56,997 nt of DNA from RGIG3528 sp045629005. Its GTDB lineage: Bacteria > Bacillota > Clostridia > Lachnospirales > Lachnospiraceae. Positions 42,175 to 51,571 of this stretch are shown here, in pieces (position 1 is the stretch's first letter; each line of letters opens with the position of its first letter). The notes beneath the pieces were generated by a model. It was not told where the DNA came from. It made no database searches and saw nothing but the letters and a program-made list of their open reading frames with translations. Where the stretch lies: assembly GCA_045629005.1 (NCBI GenBank), contig JAZQQJ010000078.1, forward strand, positions 1-56,997. Reading direction: 5' to 3'. The translations under genes and the position numbers were made by a program.

Positions 42175-44220
42175 ATGCAGCTTAACGACCCCGTAAAATC
42201 CATAAAAGGAATAGGCGAGAAGACGCAGGAACTGTTCGGAAAGCTTTCCGTGAACAGTGTCGGTGAGCTGCTTTCTTTTTATCCCGTAAGATATGAAAAT
42301 TACAAAAGCCCTGAAGATATTTCCGCACTTCAGGACGGTACAACAGGTGTTATTTGCGCCTGTGTGACATACGTTAAGGAATCGAAGTACGGGTCGAGAA
42401 TAAAAACAGTCACATGCAAGGCAAACGATCCGACCGGTGAGATTTCAATGGTTTGGTTTAATCAGCCCTATGTAAAATATGAGCTGAAAGCAGGGTATCA
42501 TTATGTATTCCGTGGTAAGGTTGTACGAAAGGGTCTTTCTCTTTCCATGGAACAGGCAAAAATATACAGACGCGAGGATTATTTTAAACTCCAGAATACA
42601 TTACAGCCGGTATATTCCCTTACAAAAGGTCTTACAAGCAATGCAATAGCAAAAGCCATGAAACAGGCACTTGTTCTTGCAGATGATTTTCCCGAATATA
42701 TACCCGCAAAGGTCAGAAAAGAACACGAGTGCATACAGAAAAAGTATGCACTTCAGGAAATTCATTTTCCAAAGTCTGAAGATACCGTAACGGAAGCAAG
42801 AAGAAGTATTGTATTTGAAGAATTCTTCCTTTTCGGTATATTTCTTCGCAGTATGGCTAAAGGACGCGAAATTGCAAAAAGCGAAGCGGTAATAAAGAAA
42901 TCCGGAAACTGTAAAGAGCTTATAGAATCCCTTCCCTTTGAATTGACAAAAGGCCAGAAAGAGGCATTTGAAAGCATTGAGGAGGATTTGACCTCCGGCA
43001 GGGTTATGGCTCGCCTTATTCAGGGAGATGTAGGCTCAGGAAAGACGATTATTGCCGAACTTGCTATGCTTATGTGCGCTTCTTCAGGCTATCAGGCCGC
43101 TATAATGGTACCTACCGAAGTACTTGCCGAGCAACATTTTATATCGATGAGTAAAACCTTTGAGAAATTTGGCGTAAGATGCTGCATGCTTACAGGTTCA
43201 ATGACTTCAAAGGAAAAGAAAGAAGCTTATTCGCGTATATCTTCTCATGAAGTTGATGTTATTATTGGAACGCATACACTTTTCCAGGAAAAACTTGAAT
43301 TTGACAATCTTGCTTTATGCGTTACCGATGAGCAGCACAGATTTGGAGTGAGACAGCGTGAAGGCCTTAGCAAAAAGGGCATTAAGCCTCATATACTCGT
43401 TATGAGTGCAACGCCTATTCCGAGAACTCTTGCAATGATGCTTTACGGGGATATGGATATATCTCTTATTAAAGAACTTCCTGCAGACAGACTTCCGATT
43501 AAAAACTGCGTAGTCGGACCCGAATACAGGCCTACTGCATATAAATTCATTTCCGAACAGGTAAAACAGGGCAGGCAGTGCTATATTATTTGTCCGATGG
43601 TTGAGGGCTCGGATGACAGTGACGGCGAAAATGTAACCGATTATTCCGAAAAGCTTAAAGAAACCTTCGGGGATGAAATCAGAGTCGAAAAACTTCATGG
43701 CAAGATGAAGCCCTCTGAAAAGAATGCTGTTATGCAGGATTTTGCTGAAGGCGAAATAGATGTTTTAGTCTCTACTACAGTTGTAGAAGTAGGCGTTAAT
43801 GTACCGAACGCTACAGTTATGATGATTGAAAATGCCGAACGCTTTGGCCTTGCACAGTTACATCAGCTCCGCGGGCGTGTAGGACGTGGCGCATTCCAGT
43901 CATACTGTATTTTCATGTATGGCAGTAAGAATGATGAATCTCTTGAACGCCTGAATATTCTGTGCAAGTCGAACGATGGTTTTGAAATTGCGAACGAAGA
44001 CCTTAGACTCAGAGGTCCGGGTGATGTTTTCGGAATACGTCAGAGTGGTGAAATGTGCTTTAAAATGGGTGATATTTACAATGATTCACAAATTCTTCTT
44101 GAGGCCTATGATGCCGCAAAGAAGCTGAGCGACAAGGAAGTGAAGGATATTATGTATGCTCTTTGCGAAAGCTCAGCAAAGGAAGTGTTTAAATTTCTTG
44201 AGAATTATGTTACAATATGA
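42175..44220 (+). CDS. recG: ATP-dependent DNA helicase RecG
   Basis: 681 residues. An N-terminal wedge/OB domain (DPVKSIKGIGEKTQ), helicase motif I GDVGSGKT, motif II with DEQHRFG, motif III MSATPIPRTLAM and motif VI HQLRGRVGRG. Unwinds stalled replication forks and Holliday junctions. The SD is a weak GGCGGAG 11 bases upstream. Same order rpmB-asp23-fakA-recG as in B. subtilis apart from sdaA genes. Confidence 0.96.
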   Translation: MQLNDPVKSIKGIGEKTQELFGKLSVNSVGELLSFYPVRYENYKSPEDISALQDGTTGVICACVTYVKESKYGSRIKTVTCKANDPTGEISMVWFNQPYVKYELKAGYHYVFRGKVVRKGLSLSMEQAKIYRREDYFKLQNTLQPVYSLTKGLTSNAIAKAMKQALVLADDFPEYIPAKVRKEHECIQKKYALQEIHFPKSEDTVTEARRSIVFEEFFLFGIFLRSMAKGREIAKSEAVIKKSGNCKELIESLPFELTKGQKEAFESIEEDLTSGRVMARLIQGDVGSGKTIIAELAMLMCASSGYQAAIMVPTEVLAEQHFISMSKTFEKFGVRCCMLTGSMTSKEKKEAYSRISSHEVDVIIGTHTLFQEKLEFDNLALCVTDEQHRFGVRQREGLSKKGIKPHILVMSATPIPRTLAMMLYGDMDISLIKELPADRLPIKNCVVGPEYRPTAYKFISEQVKQGRQCYIICPMVEGSDDSDGENVTDYSEKLKETFGDEIRVEKLHGKMKPSEKNAVMQDFAEGEIDVLVSTTVVEVGVNVPNATVMMIENAERFGLAQLHQLRGRVGRGAFQSYCIFMYGSKNDESLERLNILCKSNDGFEIANEDLRLRGPGDVFGIRQSGEMCFKMGDIYNDSQILLEAYDAAKKLSDKEVKDIMYALCESSAKEVFKFLENYVTI

Positions 44221-44237
44221 TTTTAAGGATTTAAATT

Positions 44238-45869
44238 ATGCCCGAAAAAAATTATACAAATGTACAACTTTATAGAATAGCAGAGGATAATTACAGCCTG
44301 CTAAAGAAATTCTGCAGACTCCTTTATGACGAAGGGTATTGGGAGACGGCAGAACGTGTTTTAAGGCTGGCACCTGAAAGCATCCTCGATACTTATGTTG
44401 AATCACTTCTCGTCTGCTTTGCAAATTATTGCAATCGCCTTTCGGCAGAGGAGAAAGCTTTTATTGCCTCTCTTTCAGAGGTCGCAAAGGAGCTTATTGA
44501 AGGCCGTTCCGAGGAGGAACTCATTGAGGAAGCGGAACACTTCCAAAAGAATCCGCCCATCCTTTTTCAGCTTCTTTCTCTTCGTGACATGGAAAAGAAG
44601 TCGGGTTATGCAGCTCTTTTCTTTGATGCGCTTGTCAATATTATGCTTTCACTCAGCTATCTTGACGGGCACAGACAGACTGTTGCAAGTAAATATCTCG
44701 GCATTTATTTCGATCGTGTAAGCATTTTCCTTGCAAATGAAAAGGATAAGTCACAAAGTGTTGACAGTAAATATATCTTTAAAAAGCTTTGCTATGGAGA
44801 TCTTCTCACCAGTTCAAGTGATATAGAGGATTCAAAGGGGGATTTCTGCTCATATAAAATTCACCATCTCAATTATTCAAAAGAGTCAATTAAGCCGGTT
44901 GCGTCTGCTGAGATTACCCAGACTGTTTCCGAAAAGAGAAGCGGAAGGAGATTTTCAAGGCAGGACTACAAAAATAAATATGAAGAACCTGAAATACTTG
45001 AGGTTCATCCAAAGCCCGAAGAAGTTGAAAAGGAAGATAAGATCATCGGGCAGTTCCACGATGAAAAGCTTAATGAGCTTCTTGACGAACTTAATGAGCT
45101 TGTTGGTCTTTCGGGCGTTAAGACAGAAATTAAGTCACTGATTAATCTTATAAAGGTGCGTAAGATGCGCGCCCGTTACAAGCTTCCTGAGATTGAAATG
45201 TCATACCATATGGTATTTACAGGCAGTCCCGGAACAGGAAAGACTACCGTCGCAAGAATTGTCGGACAGATATACAAGGAACTCGGCATTTTAAGCAAAG
45301 GAACCGTCACGGAAACCGACCGTTCCGGACTTGTTGCGGGGTATGTCGGTCAGACTGCCCTTAAGGTAAAGGACGTTGTTGAGTCGAGCCTTGGAGGTGT
45401 GCTTTTCATTGATGAAGCATATGCACTTAATTCGCAGTCCGGTAACGACTTTGGAAAAGAGGCACTTGATACACTCGTAAAGCTCATGGAGGACAACAGA
45501 AACGACCTTGTTGTCATTGTTGCGGGTTATACCGAAGAGATGAAGGCTTTCCTTAAAGCAAACACAGGCCTTGTATCAAGGTTTAACCGTTTTATCACAT
45601 TCCCTGATTATACTGACGAAGAGCTTTGCCTCATTTTTAAGCGTATGGCCGATAAGAACGGCTTTGTGTGCGATGATGATGTAATCACACACCTTGGTGA
45701 GCATCTTGCAAGGCTTACCGAATACCAGCGTAATGAATTCGGTAATGCGCGTGGCATAAGAAATCTTTTTGAAGCAATGCTTGTAAATCAGGCTAACAGA
45801 GTTGTCCAGGAAGAAATTTATTCAATGGAAGAGCTCACACGCCTTAAGAAAGAGGATATTTCGTGGTGA
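44238..45869 (+). CDS. CbbX/SpoVK-like AAA ATPase with alpha-helical N-terminal region
   Basis: 543 residues. Residues 1 to about 265 are helical and not recognised; a stretch near 125-165 (LVNIMLSLSYLDGHRQTV) is reminiscent of TerB-like helical domains. The AAA domain begins near residue 275 with Walker A GSPGTGKTTVAR, a pore-like loop (LVAGYVGQTA), Walker B GVLFIDEAYAL and an arginine-finger region FNRFITFPDY. It resembles the rubisco-activase CbbX and the sporulation protein SpoVK, which remodel protein complexes. The target is unknown. Its stop overlaps the next gene by 7 bases. Confidence 0.8.
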   Translation: MPEKNYTNVQLYRIAEDNYSLLKKFCRLLYDEGYWETAERVLRLAPESILDTYVESLLVCFANYCNRLSAEEKAFIASLSEVAKELIEGRSEEELIEEAEHFQKNPPILFQLLSLRDMEKKSGYAALFFDALVNIMLSLSYLDGHRQTVASKYLGIYFDRVSIFLANEKDKSQSVDSKYIFKKLCYGDLLTSSSDIEDSKGDFCSYKIHHLNYSKESIKPVASAEITQTVSEKRSGRRFSRQDYKNKYEEPEILEVHPKPEEVEKEDKIIGQFHDEKLNELLDELNELVGLSGVKTEIKSLINLIKVRKMRARYKLPEIEMSYHMVFTGSPGTGKTTVARIVGQIYKELGILSKGTVTETDRSGLVAGYVGQTALKVKDVVESSLGGVLFIDEAYALNSQSGNDFGKEALDTLVKLMEDNRNDLVVIVAGYTEEMKAFLKANTGLVSRFNRFITFPDYTDEELCLIFKRMADKNGFVCDDDVITHLGEHLARLTEYQRNEFGNARGIRNLFEAMLVNQANRVVQEEIYSMEELTRLKKEDISW

Positions 45870-46798
45870 AAAACAAAGACTCATTAATATCAATACTTAT
45901 GCCGGTTTACAATGAAGGTGTTCATATTAAAGCCTCTGTTGAAACAGTTAAAAGTATTCTTAAAGACAATAGCATAAATTATGAGTTTGTTCTTGTGGAC
46001 GACGGCTCAAAGGATGATTCCTGGGTGAAATTATCCGAGCTTTCTTCAGAAGATGTGCAGGTCAGAAGCATACGTCTTTCACGTAATTTCGGTAAAGAGG
46101 CTGCTCTTTTTGCAGGGCTTTCCGAAACAAAAGGAGATGCAGTTGTTGTTCTTGATGCGGATCTTCAGCATCCGCCCGAAATCATTCCTGAGTTCGTTAA
46201 AATATGGCTTAATGAAGACGTCGATGTTGTTGAAGGTGTAAAGAGTGACAGAGGAAAAGAGAGCGGTTTTCATCGCTTCTGCGCGAATGCATACTACAAG
46301 CTTTTATACAAGCTTACCGACATCGATTTGAAAAATGCTTCCGACTTTAAGCTTCTTGACAGGAAAGTTGTTGAAGCAATGCTTGAAATGCCTGAGAAAA
46401 TCACTTTCTTCCGTGGTATGTCCGCATGGGTTGGATTTGAACGGAAAAAGGTTCCTTTTGAAGTGAAAGATCGTGTTGAAGGGCAGTCCAAGTGGTCTTT
46501 CAAAAGACTTATTAATCTTGCTGTTACATCAATCACAAGCTATGCATCCGCACCGCTTAAGCTCATTATCTGGCTTGGTTTTATTATGTTCCTTGGATCT
46601 GTTGTCCTCGGAATACAGACTCTTGTCAGATACTGTATGGGCAATGCACTTGAAGGCTTTACAACAGTAATCCTTCTTTTGCTTTTCATCGGTAGCATAA
46701 TTATGGTCGCTCTTGGTATCATCGGTCTGTACCTCGAACGCATTTATCATGAAATTAAAGGAAGACCGAGATATATTATTTCACGTAAAAACAACTAG
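45863..46798 (+). CDS. GT2 glycosyltransferase with two C-terminal membrane helices
   Basis: 311 residues with a GTG start at 45863 (a second GTG follows at 45866). The GT-A domain has ILMPVYNEG, LVDDGSKDDSW, SRNFGKEAALFAG and VLDADLQHPPE, as in polyprenyl-phosphate mannosyl/glucosyl transferases (DPM1/ArnC group). Two helices (about 232-252 and 268-292) anchor it. Likely makes a lipid-linked sugar donor for the membrane protein encoded next. Overlaps the AAA ATPase gene, so translation is coupled. Confidence 0.88.
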   Translation: MVKNKDSLISILMPVYNEGVHIKASVETVKSILKDNSINYEFVLVDDGSKDDSWVKLSELSSEDVQVRSIRLSRNFGKEAALFAGLSETKGDAVVVLDADLQHPPEIIPEFVKIWLNEDVDVVEGVKSDRGKESGFHRFCANAYYKLLYKLTDIDLKNASDFKLLDRKVVEAMLEMPEKITFFRGMSAWVGFERKKVPFEVKDRVEGQSKWSFKRLINLAVTSITSYASAPLKLIIWLGFIMFLGSVVLGIQTLVRYCMGNALEGFTTVILLLLFIGSIIMVALGIIGLYLERIYHEIKGRPRYIISRKNN

Positions 46799-46829
46799 TG
46801 TGCATGGCGCACCGGTTTAAGGAGAAGTC

Positions 46830-48890
46830 ATGCCGGGTGTTATATATCTTATACTGTGTATTTTAACAGGTGCAGCATTCTGCAAGTTTTTCTTTCCCAA
46901 TTTAAGGGATGCTGCCAATATTAAAAGAGAGGGAGACGAGATTAATCTCCCCGGTTTTTTTGTATTGTTTCCGGCTTGGTATCTCACGGGAACTCTTTTT
47001 GTTACTTGGCTTACATACATTACCGCATATATTTTTAAAGGACAGGAAAAACCTCTTATTGCTGCAAATGCCATTGTAATGCCGCTTGTTCTTGTTATAC
47101 TTATTGCTTGCTTTATTATTTGGGGCAGAAAGGGTAAGCTCAGGTTTGAAGGTGAGGAGTTCAGAGGCTTCTTTACTTCAGGTCACCCCGGCTTTGAATT
47201 CTTTGCACTTGTTACCTTGATGTTTTGCATAATAATCATGTACAAGTCGTTCAACGTTAAGGATGATACAATGCGTGTAGGCTACTCCGTATGGGGAGAC
47301 TTCGGTGCACATCTTGGCATGATACGTTCATTCTCTTACAGCAATAATTTCCCTACAGGATATACATATTTTGCCGGAGAGGATATTAAATACCATTTTA
47401 TGCATGAGTTTCTCGTAGGAAACCTCGAATTCCTTGGACTCAGGATTGACCATGCGTTTAATATTCCTTCGATCCTCAGCCTTTTCAGTACATACCTTCT
47501 TCTTTTTACACTTACCTGCAACGTTTTGAAGAGTAAGATGACGGCAACAATCGGAGCTTTGCTTTTTACCTTTAGAAGTTCACCGTCTGTCTTCATCTTT
47601 CTTGCAAATGACAGATCCGGACATCCCATCAAGGCTTTACTCGAAAACCGTTCATACTTCAATTATTCGGACTATCATGAAAGCTGGGGCTTCTGGTGTA
47701 CAAGAGTGTTCTGTAATCAGCGCCATCTTGCTTTTGGTATAACCGCACTTCTTCTTGCACTTATTCTTTTCCTTCCGTACCTTAAAGAAATGGGAGAGAA
47801 GCTGTCATCTGCGGATAGGGGAAAATGGTTTAAGACGTGTTTCCTTACAAAAGACGCTTGGATGATAAAAGATTTTCGCCTTTCTTTAGGCGCAGGACTG
47901 TTCCTTGGTGCACTTGCCTTTTGGCATGGCTCTGCTCTTATTGCAACGCTTTCAATGCTGTTTTTTATGGCGGCATTTGCATGCGGAAGGCTGGACTTCC
48001 TCATTTCTGCTGTTATGTCTGTCATCATGGCGGTAATACAGTCAAAGTGCTTTATAACAGGTACTGCTGTTGAACCGAGCTATTTCTTTGGATTTATTGC
48101 AGAAAACAGAACACCGTTCGGTGTATTACGATACATTGCGCTACTTACCGGCATTACGCTTGTTATAGCAATATTCGGAATGCTTAAATCAAAAGGAATT
48201 ACAAGATATCTGCTACTTGTATTTTCAATTCCTTTTGTATTATCGTTTTTCCTTTCGCTTACACCTGACATCGGTGTAAATCATAAATGGATTATCATAT
48301 CATTAATGCTTATTTCAATGTACACCGCATACTTTGTTGCCGACCTTTTAAAAGGTAAGGATTTTGTGAAAAAAGCCGTTGCCGTAATTCTTATCGTATG
48401 TCTTACTGCGACAGGTGTTACCGAGCTTTACATTCAGGCGAAGGAAGATAATAATTACATGGAGTTTGACCAGAATAACGAGGTTACGCTCTGGCTTAAG
48501 GAGAATGTTACCGCACAGGATATCGTGCTTACAGATGATTATGCATTGTCCAATCAGGTGCTTGGCGGTATTATGAGCTATTTTGCTTACGAATACTGTA
48601 CATGGTCCGCGGGCTATGACACAGACGGACGTAAGGTAAAACTCATTGAAATGATGAGTTCGACGGAGCCCAACGAGCTTGCATATTATGCTGCAAAGCT
48701 TGGAATAGATTACATTGTCGTAAACATAGGGATGCGTGAATGTGAGTATTACGATTTCAACGAGGAACTCATGGAAAACACCTTCGAAGAAGTGTTCTGC
48801 TCCGGTGAAAAACTCAGCAAAGAAGAACGAGAATACGGAATGATGGACTATTCAATACGTATTTTTGATACAAGCAAATTAATATATTAG
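46830..48890 (+). CDS. Large polytopic membrane protein (probable GT-C-type glycosyltransferase)
   Basis: 686 residues with about 13 hydrophobic helices. A conserved-looking extracytoplasmic loop has DFGAHLGMIRSFSYSNNFP and YHFMHEFLVGNLEFLG, similar in layout to the acidic first loop of GT-C enzymes that use lipid-linked sugars. The last 160 residues form a soluble domain (VTLWLKENVTAQDIVLTDDY). It lies between two GT2 genes that could supply its donor. The GT-C call rests on topology and context, not a firm match. Confidence 0.6.
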   Translation: MPGVIYLILCILTGAAFCKFFFPNLRDAANIKREGDEINLPGFFVLFPAWYLTGTLFVTWLTYITAYIFKGQEKPLIAANAIVMPLVLVILIACFIIWGRKGKLRFEGEEFRGFFTSGHPGFEFFALVTLMFCIIIMYKSFNVKDDTMRVGYSVWGDFGAHLGMIRSFSYSNNFPTGYTYFAGEDIKYHFMHEFLVGNLEFLGLRIDHAFNIPSILSLFSTYLLLFTLTCNVLKSKMTATIGALLFTFRSSPSVFIFLANDRSGHPIKALLENRSYFNYSDYHESWGFWCTRVFCNQRHLAFGITALLLALILFLPYLKEMGEKLSSADRGKWFKTCFLTKDAWMIKDFRLSLGAGLFLGALAFWHGSALIATLSMLFFMAAFACGRLDFLISAVMSVIMAVIQSKCFITGTAVEPSYFFGFIAENRTPFGVLRYIALLTGITLVIAIFGMLKSKGITRYLLLVFSIPFVLSFFLSLTPDIGVNHKWIIISLMLISMYTAYFVADLLKGKDFVKKAVAVILIVCLTATGVTELYIQAKEDNNYMEFDQNNEVTLWLKENVTAQDIVLTDDYALSNQVLGGIMSYFAYEYCTWSAGYDTDGRKVKLIEMMSSTEPNELAYYAAKLGIDYIVVNIGMRECEYYDFNEELMENTFEEVFCSGEKLSKEEREYGMMDYSIRIFDTSKLIY

Positions 48891-48899
48891 GGGGACAAA

Positions 48900-49616
48900 A
48901 TGGATAAACTTTATATTGTAATACCTGCATATAACGAGAGAGACAACATTGAAAATGTTGTAAATGACTGGTATCCGGTAGTTGAAAAATACGGCAATGA
49001 TTCAAGGCTTGTCGTTGTTAACGACGGAAGTAAGGACGATACTTATGAAATCCTTCAGAAGCTTGCTGAGTCAAGATCTAAGCTCGTTGCACTTACAAAG
49101 CCTAACGGAGGCCATGGTGCTACAATTCTTTATGGCTATAATTATGCCATAAATGAAGGAGCGGATTATATTTTCCAGACTGACTCCGACGGACAGACAC
49201 TTCCTTCGGAATTTGACCAGTTCTGGCAGTTACGTGAGTCCTTTGACATGGTTATCGGTCACAGAAAAGGCCGTCAGGACGGCTTTTCAAGAGTATTTGT
49301 TACCAAGACGCTTAAGCTTGTATGTAAGCTTTGCTTCCACGTTACTGTTACAGATGCAAATACGCCTTTCAGACTTATGAAGGCAGAAAGCCTTAAGAAA
49401 GAAATAGGCTTCATTCCCGAAAACTACAATCTTTCAAATGTTATTATTTCCGTACTCTTTGTTAAAAAGAATTATAACGTTAAGTTTATCCCGATTACCT
49501 TCAGACCTCGTCAGGGTGGTGTAAACTCAATCAACATGAAGAAAATATTCAAAATCGGAAAGAATGCTTTAAAGGATTTTACAGAGATTAACAGTATTAT
49601 CAAAAAGAGCAAATAA
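48900..49616 (+). CDS. GT2 glycosyltransferase, soluble
   Basis: 238 residues. IVIPAYNERDNIENV, VVNDGSKDDTYE, TKPNGGHGATILYGYNYA and TDSDGQTLP (metal-binding DxD) mark a GT-A enzyme of the dolichyl-phosphate mannose synthase group. Basic C terminus, no membrane helix. Follows the membrane protein by 9 bases with SD AGGGGGA, so the three sugar genes are one unit. Confidence 0.88.
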   Translation: MDKLYIVIPAYNERDNIENVVNDWYPVVEKYGNDSRLVVVNDGSKDDTYEILQKLAESRSKLVALTKPNGGHGATILYGYNYAINEGADYIFQTDSDGQTLPSEFDQFWQLRESFDMVIGHRKGRQDGFSRVFVTKTLKLVCKLCFHVTVTDANTPFRLMKAESLKKEIGFIPENYNLSNVIISVLFVKKNYNVKFIPITFRPRQGGVNSINMKKIFKIGKNALKDFTEINSIIKKSK

Positions 49617-49674
49617 GCATTGTTTTTCCCTTGTGTTTTTGAAACGTTTATTATAAAATAACAGGAAAGTCGAT

Positions 49675-50238
49675 ATGAGAGTAATTGCAGGTACAAAAAG
49701 ACATCTTATTCTACGCGCAGTTCCGGGCGATAGTGTGAGGCCTACAACAGACAGAACAAAGGAAACTTTGTTTAATGTATTAAGCCCGTATGTTGCCGGA
49801 TGTTCGTTCCTAGATCTGTTTTCGGGAACCGGTGCGATAGGCATCGAAGCACTCAGCCGCGGAGCGGATTACGTTGTTTTTGTTGATAACGGCAAAGAGT
49901 CAATCGACTGCATAAAAGATAACCTTAAAACAACAAAGCTGACGGACGAAGCCAGACTTATTACGCGTGACTGCTTGTCAGCTCTTAATATACTTGAAAG
50001 TGAAAAGAAACCTTTCGACATCATTTTCATGGATCCTCCCTACAATAAGGACCTTGAAAAGGCTGTTCTTGAGAAGCTTTCAGGTTCCTGTCTCATAAAT
50101 GACGACACAATTATCGTTGTTGAGGCTTCAAAGGAAACCGATATGTCATATCTTACTTCACTTTCCTTCGAAATCTATAAAGAAAAAGATTATCTGAACA
50201 ATAAACACATTTTCATTCATCCGAAAGGAACAAATTAA
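49675..50238 (+). CDS. rsmD: 16S rRNA (guanine-966-N2)-methyltransferase
   Basis: 187 residues, normal size. Starts RVIAGTKRHLILRAVPG, has PTTDRTKETLFN, the SAM-binding DLFSGTGAIGIEALSRGA and catalytic MDPPYN. Methylates 16S rRNA in the small-subunit head. One base from coaD, the usual Gram-positive pair. Confidence 0.94.
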   Translation: MRVIAGTKRHLILRAVPGDSVRPTTDRTKETLFNVLSPYVAGCSFLDLFSGTGAIGIEALSRGADYVVFVDNGKESIDCIKDNLKTTKLTDEARLITRDCLSALNILESEKKPFDIIFMDPPYNKDLEKAVLEKLSGSCLINDDTIIVVEASKETDMSYLTSLSFEIYKEKDYLNNKHIFIHPKGTN

Positions 50239-50715
50239 ATGAAAAAGGGAATATATCCCGGAAGCTTTGACCCGGTTACTCTTGGTCATCTTGACATTAT
50301 TAAACGTGCTTCAAAGCTTGCCGACGAACTTATAGTCGGAGTTCTTATTAACAGTTCAAAAAAGTCTCTTTTCACAATTGATGAGAGAGTTGAGCTTTTA
50401 AAGCGTGTAACAAAGGATATGCCTAATGTTACAATCAAATCCTTTGATGGTCTTCTTGTTGACTTTGCGAAGGAAGAAAAGGCCGATGTCCTTGTAAGAG
50501 GTCTTCGTGCCGTTACGGACTTCGAATATGAAATCCAGCTTGCACACACGAATCATAAGATGCTTCCGGAAGTTGATACCGTATTCTTTACGACAAGTGT
50601 TGAGTACTCCTTTGTAAGCTCGAGTCTTGTTCGTGAAATAGCTTCTTATGGCGGAGATATTTCTGCGTTTGTGCCTGAGTGCATTAAGAATGACATCATT
50701 GATAAGTATAAATAA
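50239..50715 (+). CDS. coaD: Phosphopantetheine adenylyltransferase
   Basis: 158 residues. Nucleotidyltransferase fold with YPGSFDPVTLGHLDII (the xxGH ATP motif), VRGLRAVTDFEYE and YSFVSSSLVREIA. Converts 4'-phosphopantetheine to dephospho-CoA. Starts right after the rsmD stop with SD AAAGGA inside rsmD. Confidence 0.95.
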   Translation: MKKGIYPGSFDPVTLGHLDIIKRASKLADELIVGVLINSSKKSLFTIDERVELLKRVTKDMPNVTIKSFDGLLVDFAKEEKADVLVRGLRAVTDFEYEIQLAHTNHKMLPEVDTVFFTTSVEYSFVSSSLVREIASYGGDISAFVPECIKNDIIDKYK

Positions 50716-50722
50716 ATCGTTT

Positions 50723-50734
50723 TGAAACGTTTCA
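50723..50734. promoter_or_regulatory. Perfect palindrome TGAAACGTTTCA before the coiled-coil gene
   Basis: A 12-base dyad directly in front of the SD (GGGAGGG, 50734-50740). It resembles LacI/GalR-type operators but is shorter than a CcpA cre site. It may instead be a chance match. Confidence 0.3.
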
Positions 50735-50748
50735 GGGAGGGTTATACC

Positions 50749-51432
50749 ATGGGTTCAAAGAGAATTGAACAAGCTATTGAAGAGTTAGAAGACTATATTG
50801 CACAGTGTAAGCCGAAGGGCTTCAGTGGCACACAGGTCATTGTTTCCAAAGAGGAGATATTTGACAGGCTTGATGAAATGAAGCTTAAGGTTCCTGATGA
50901 AATTAACCGTTGCAATAAGCTTCTTGACAGAAGAGATGAGATTCTCAGAGAAGCTGAGGCAAAGGCCCAGAAGATTATCGAGGATGCCCAGCTCAAGGCA
51001 GAGGCTATGGTTCATGACTCCGAAATTATGCGTCAGGCATATCTTCAGGCAAACGAATTTATTTCACGTGCCAATGCGCAGGCTGACGAAACAGTTAATC
51101 AGGCAAACTACGAAGCAAACATCATTCGTGACGGAGCTTACGAATATACAAAGGATATGCTTTCCACAATAGAAGCTATTCTTCAGAATGCATATAACGA
51201 GACAAAGGCAAAGTCAGAACAGCTCCTTGACTCTCTCTATGAGAATCTTGACATTGTTATTGCTAATAAAAAAGAGCTTTGCGAGGATGTTGCTCCTGAA
51301 TACGATGACGTTCCTGCCGAGAATGAAACACCTGTTGACTACAGCTTCACATCCGATGAAGAGCAGGTTGACGACGAAGGCAGTGATGACTTTGATGTTA
51401 ATCCGGATTCCTTCCTGAAGAATATCGAGTAA
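50749..51432 (+). CDS. Coiled-coil protein (DivIVA/ATPase subunit-E-like)
   Basis: 227 residues from ATG 50749, behind a strong SD. Residues 1-60 are compact (GFSGTQVIVSKEEIFDRLDEM), residues 60-180 a continuous Ala/Glu/Gln-rich coiled coil (REAEAKAQKIIEDAQLKAEA), and the tail is strongly acidic. No enzyme motif. Similar clostridial proteins are often labelled ATPase subunit H/E or DivIVA-like; a scaffolding role is plausible. Follows coaD by 33 bases. Confidence 0.75.
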   Translation: MGSKRIEQAIEELEDYIAQCKPKGFSGTQVIVSKEEIFDRLDEMKLKVPDEINRCNKLLDRRDEILREAEAKAQKIIEDAQLKAEAMVHDSEIMRQAYLQANEFISRANAQADETVNQANYEANIIRDGAYEYTKDMLSTIEAILQNAYNETKAKSEQLLDSLYENLDIVIANKKELCEDVAPEYDDVPAENETPVDYSFTSDEEQVDDEGSDDFDVNPDSFLKNIE

Positions 51433-51455
51433 TCAAGTTAAAATGTTCATTACAG

Positions 51456-51544
51456 ATGCGCAGTAAAGCTTACTGCGCATTTAGTATGCAATTAATTTGC
51501 ATACTGCACAGAAAATCGATTACTGCCGTTTTGTTTACGTAAAC
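51456..51544. repeat. Three tandem palindromes in the 51433-51571 gap
   Basis: In order: ATGCGCAGTAA with TTACTGCGCAT (51456-51466, 51470-51480); AGTATGCAA with TTGCATACT (51483-51491, 51497-51505); and the perfect 12-base palindrome GTTTACGTAAAC (51533-51544). The first pair could end the upstream transcript, although no T run follows; the last sits where a promoter for the downstream gene would be. Confidence 0.8.
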
Positions 51545-51571
51545 ACTATAAGTTAAGTCGGGTAAATTATT

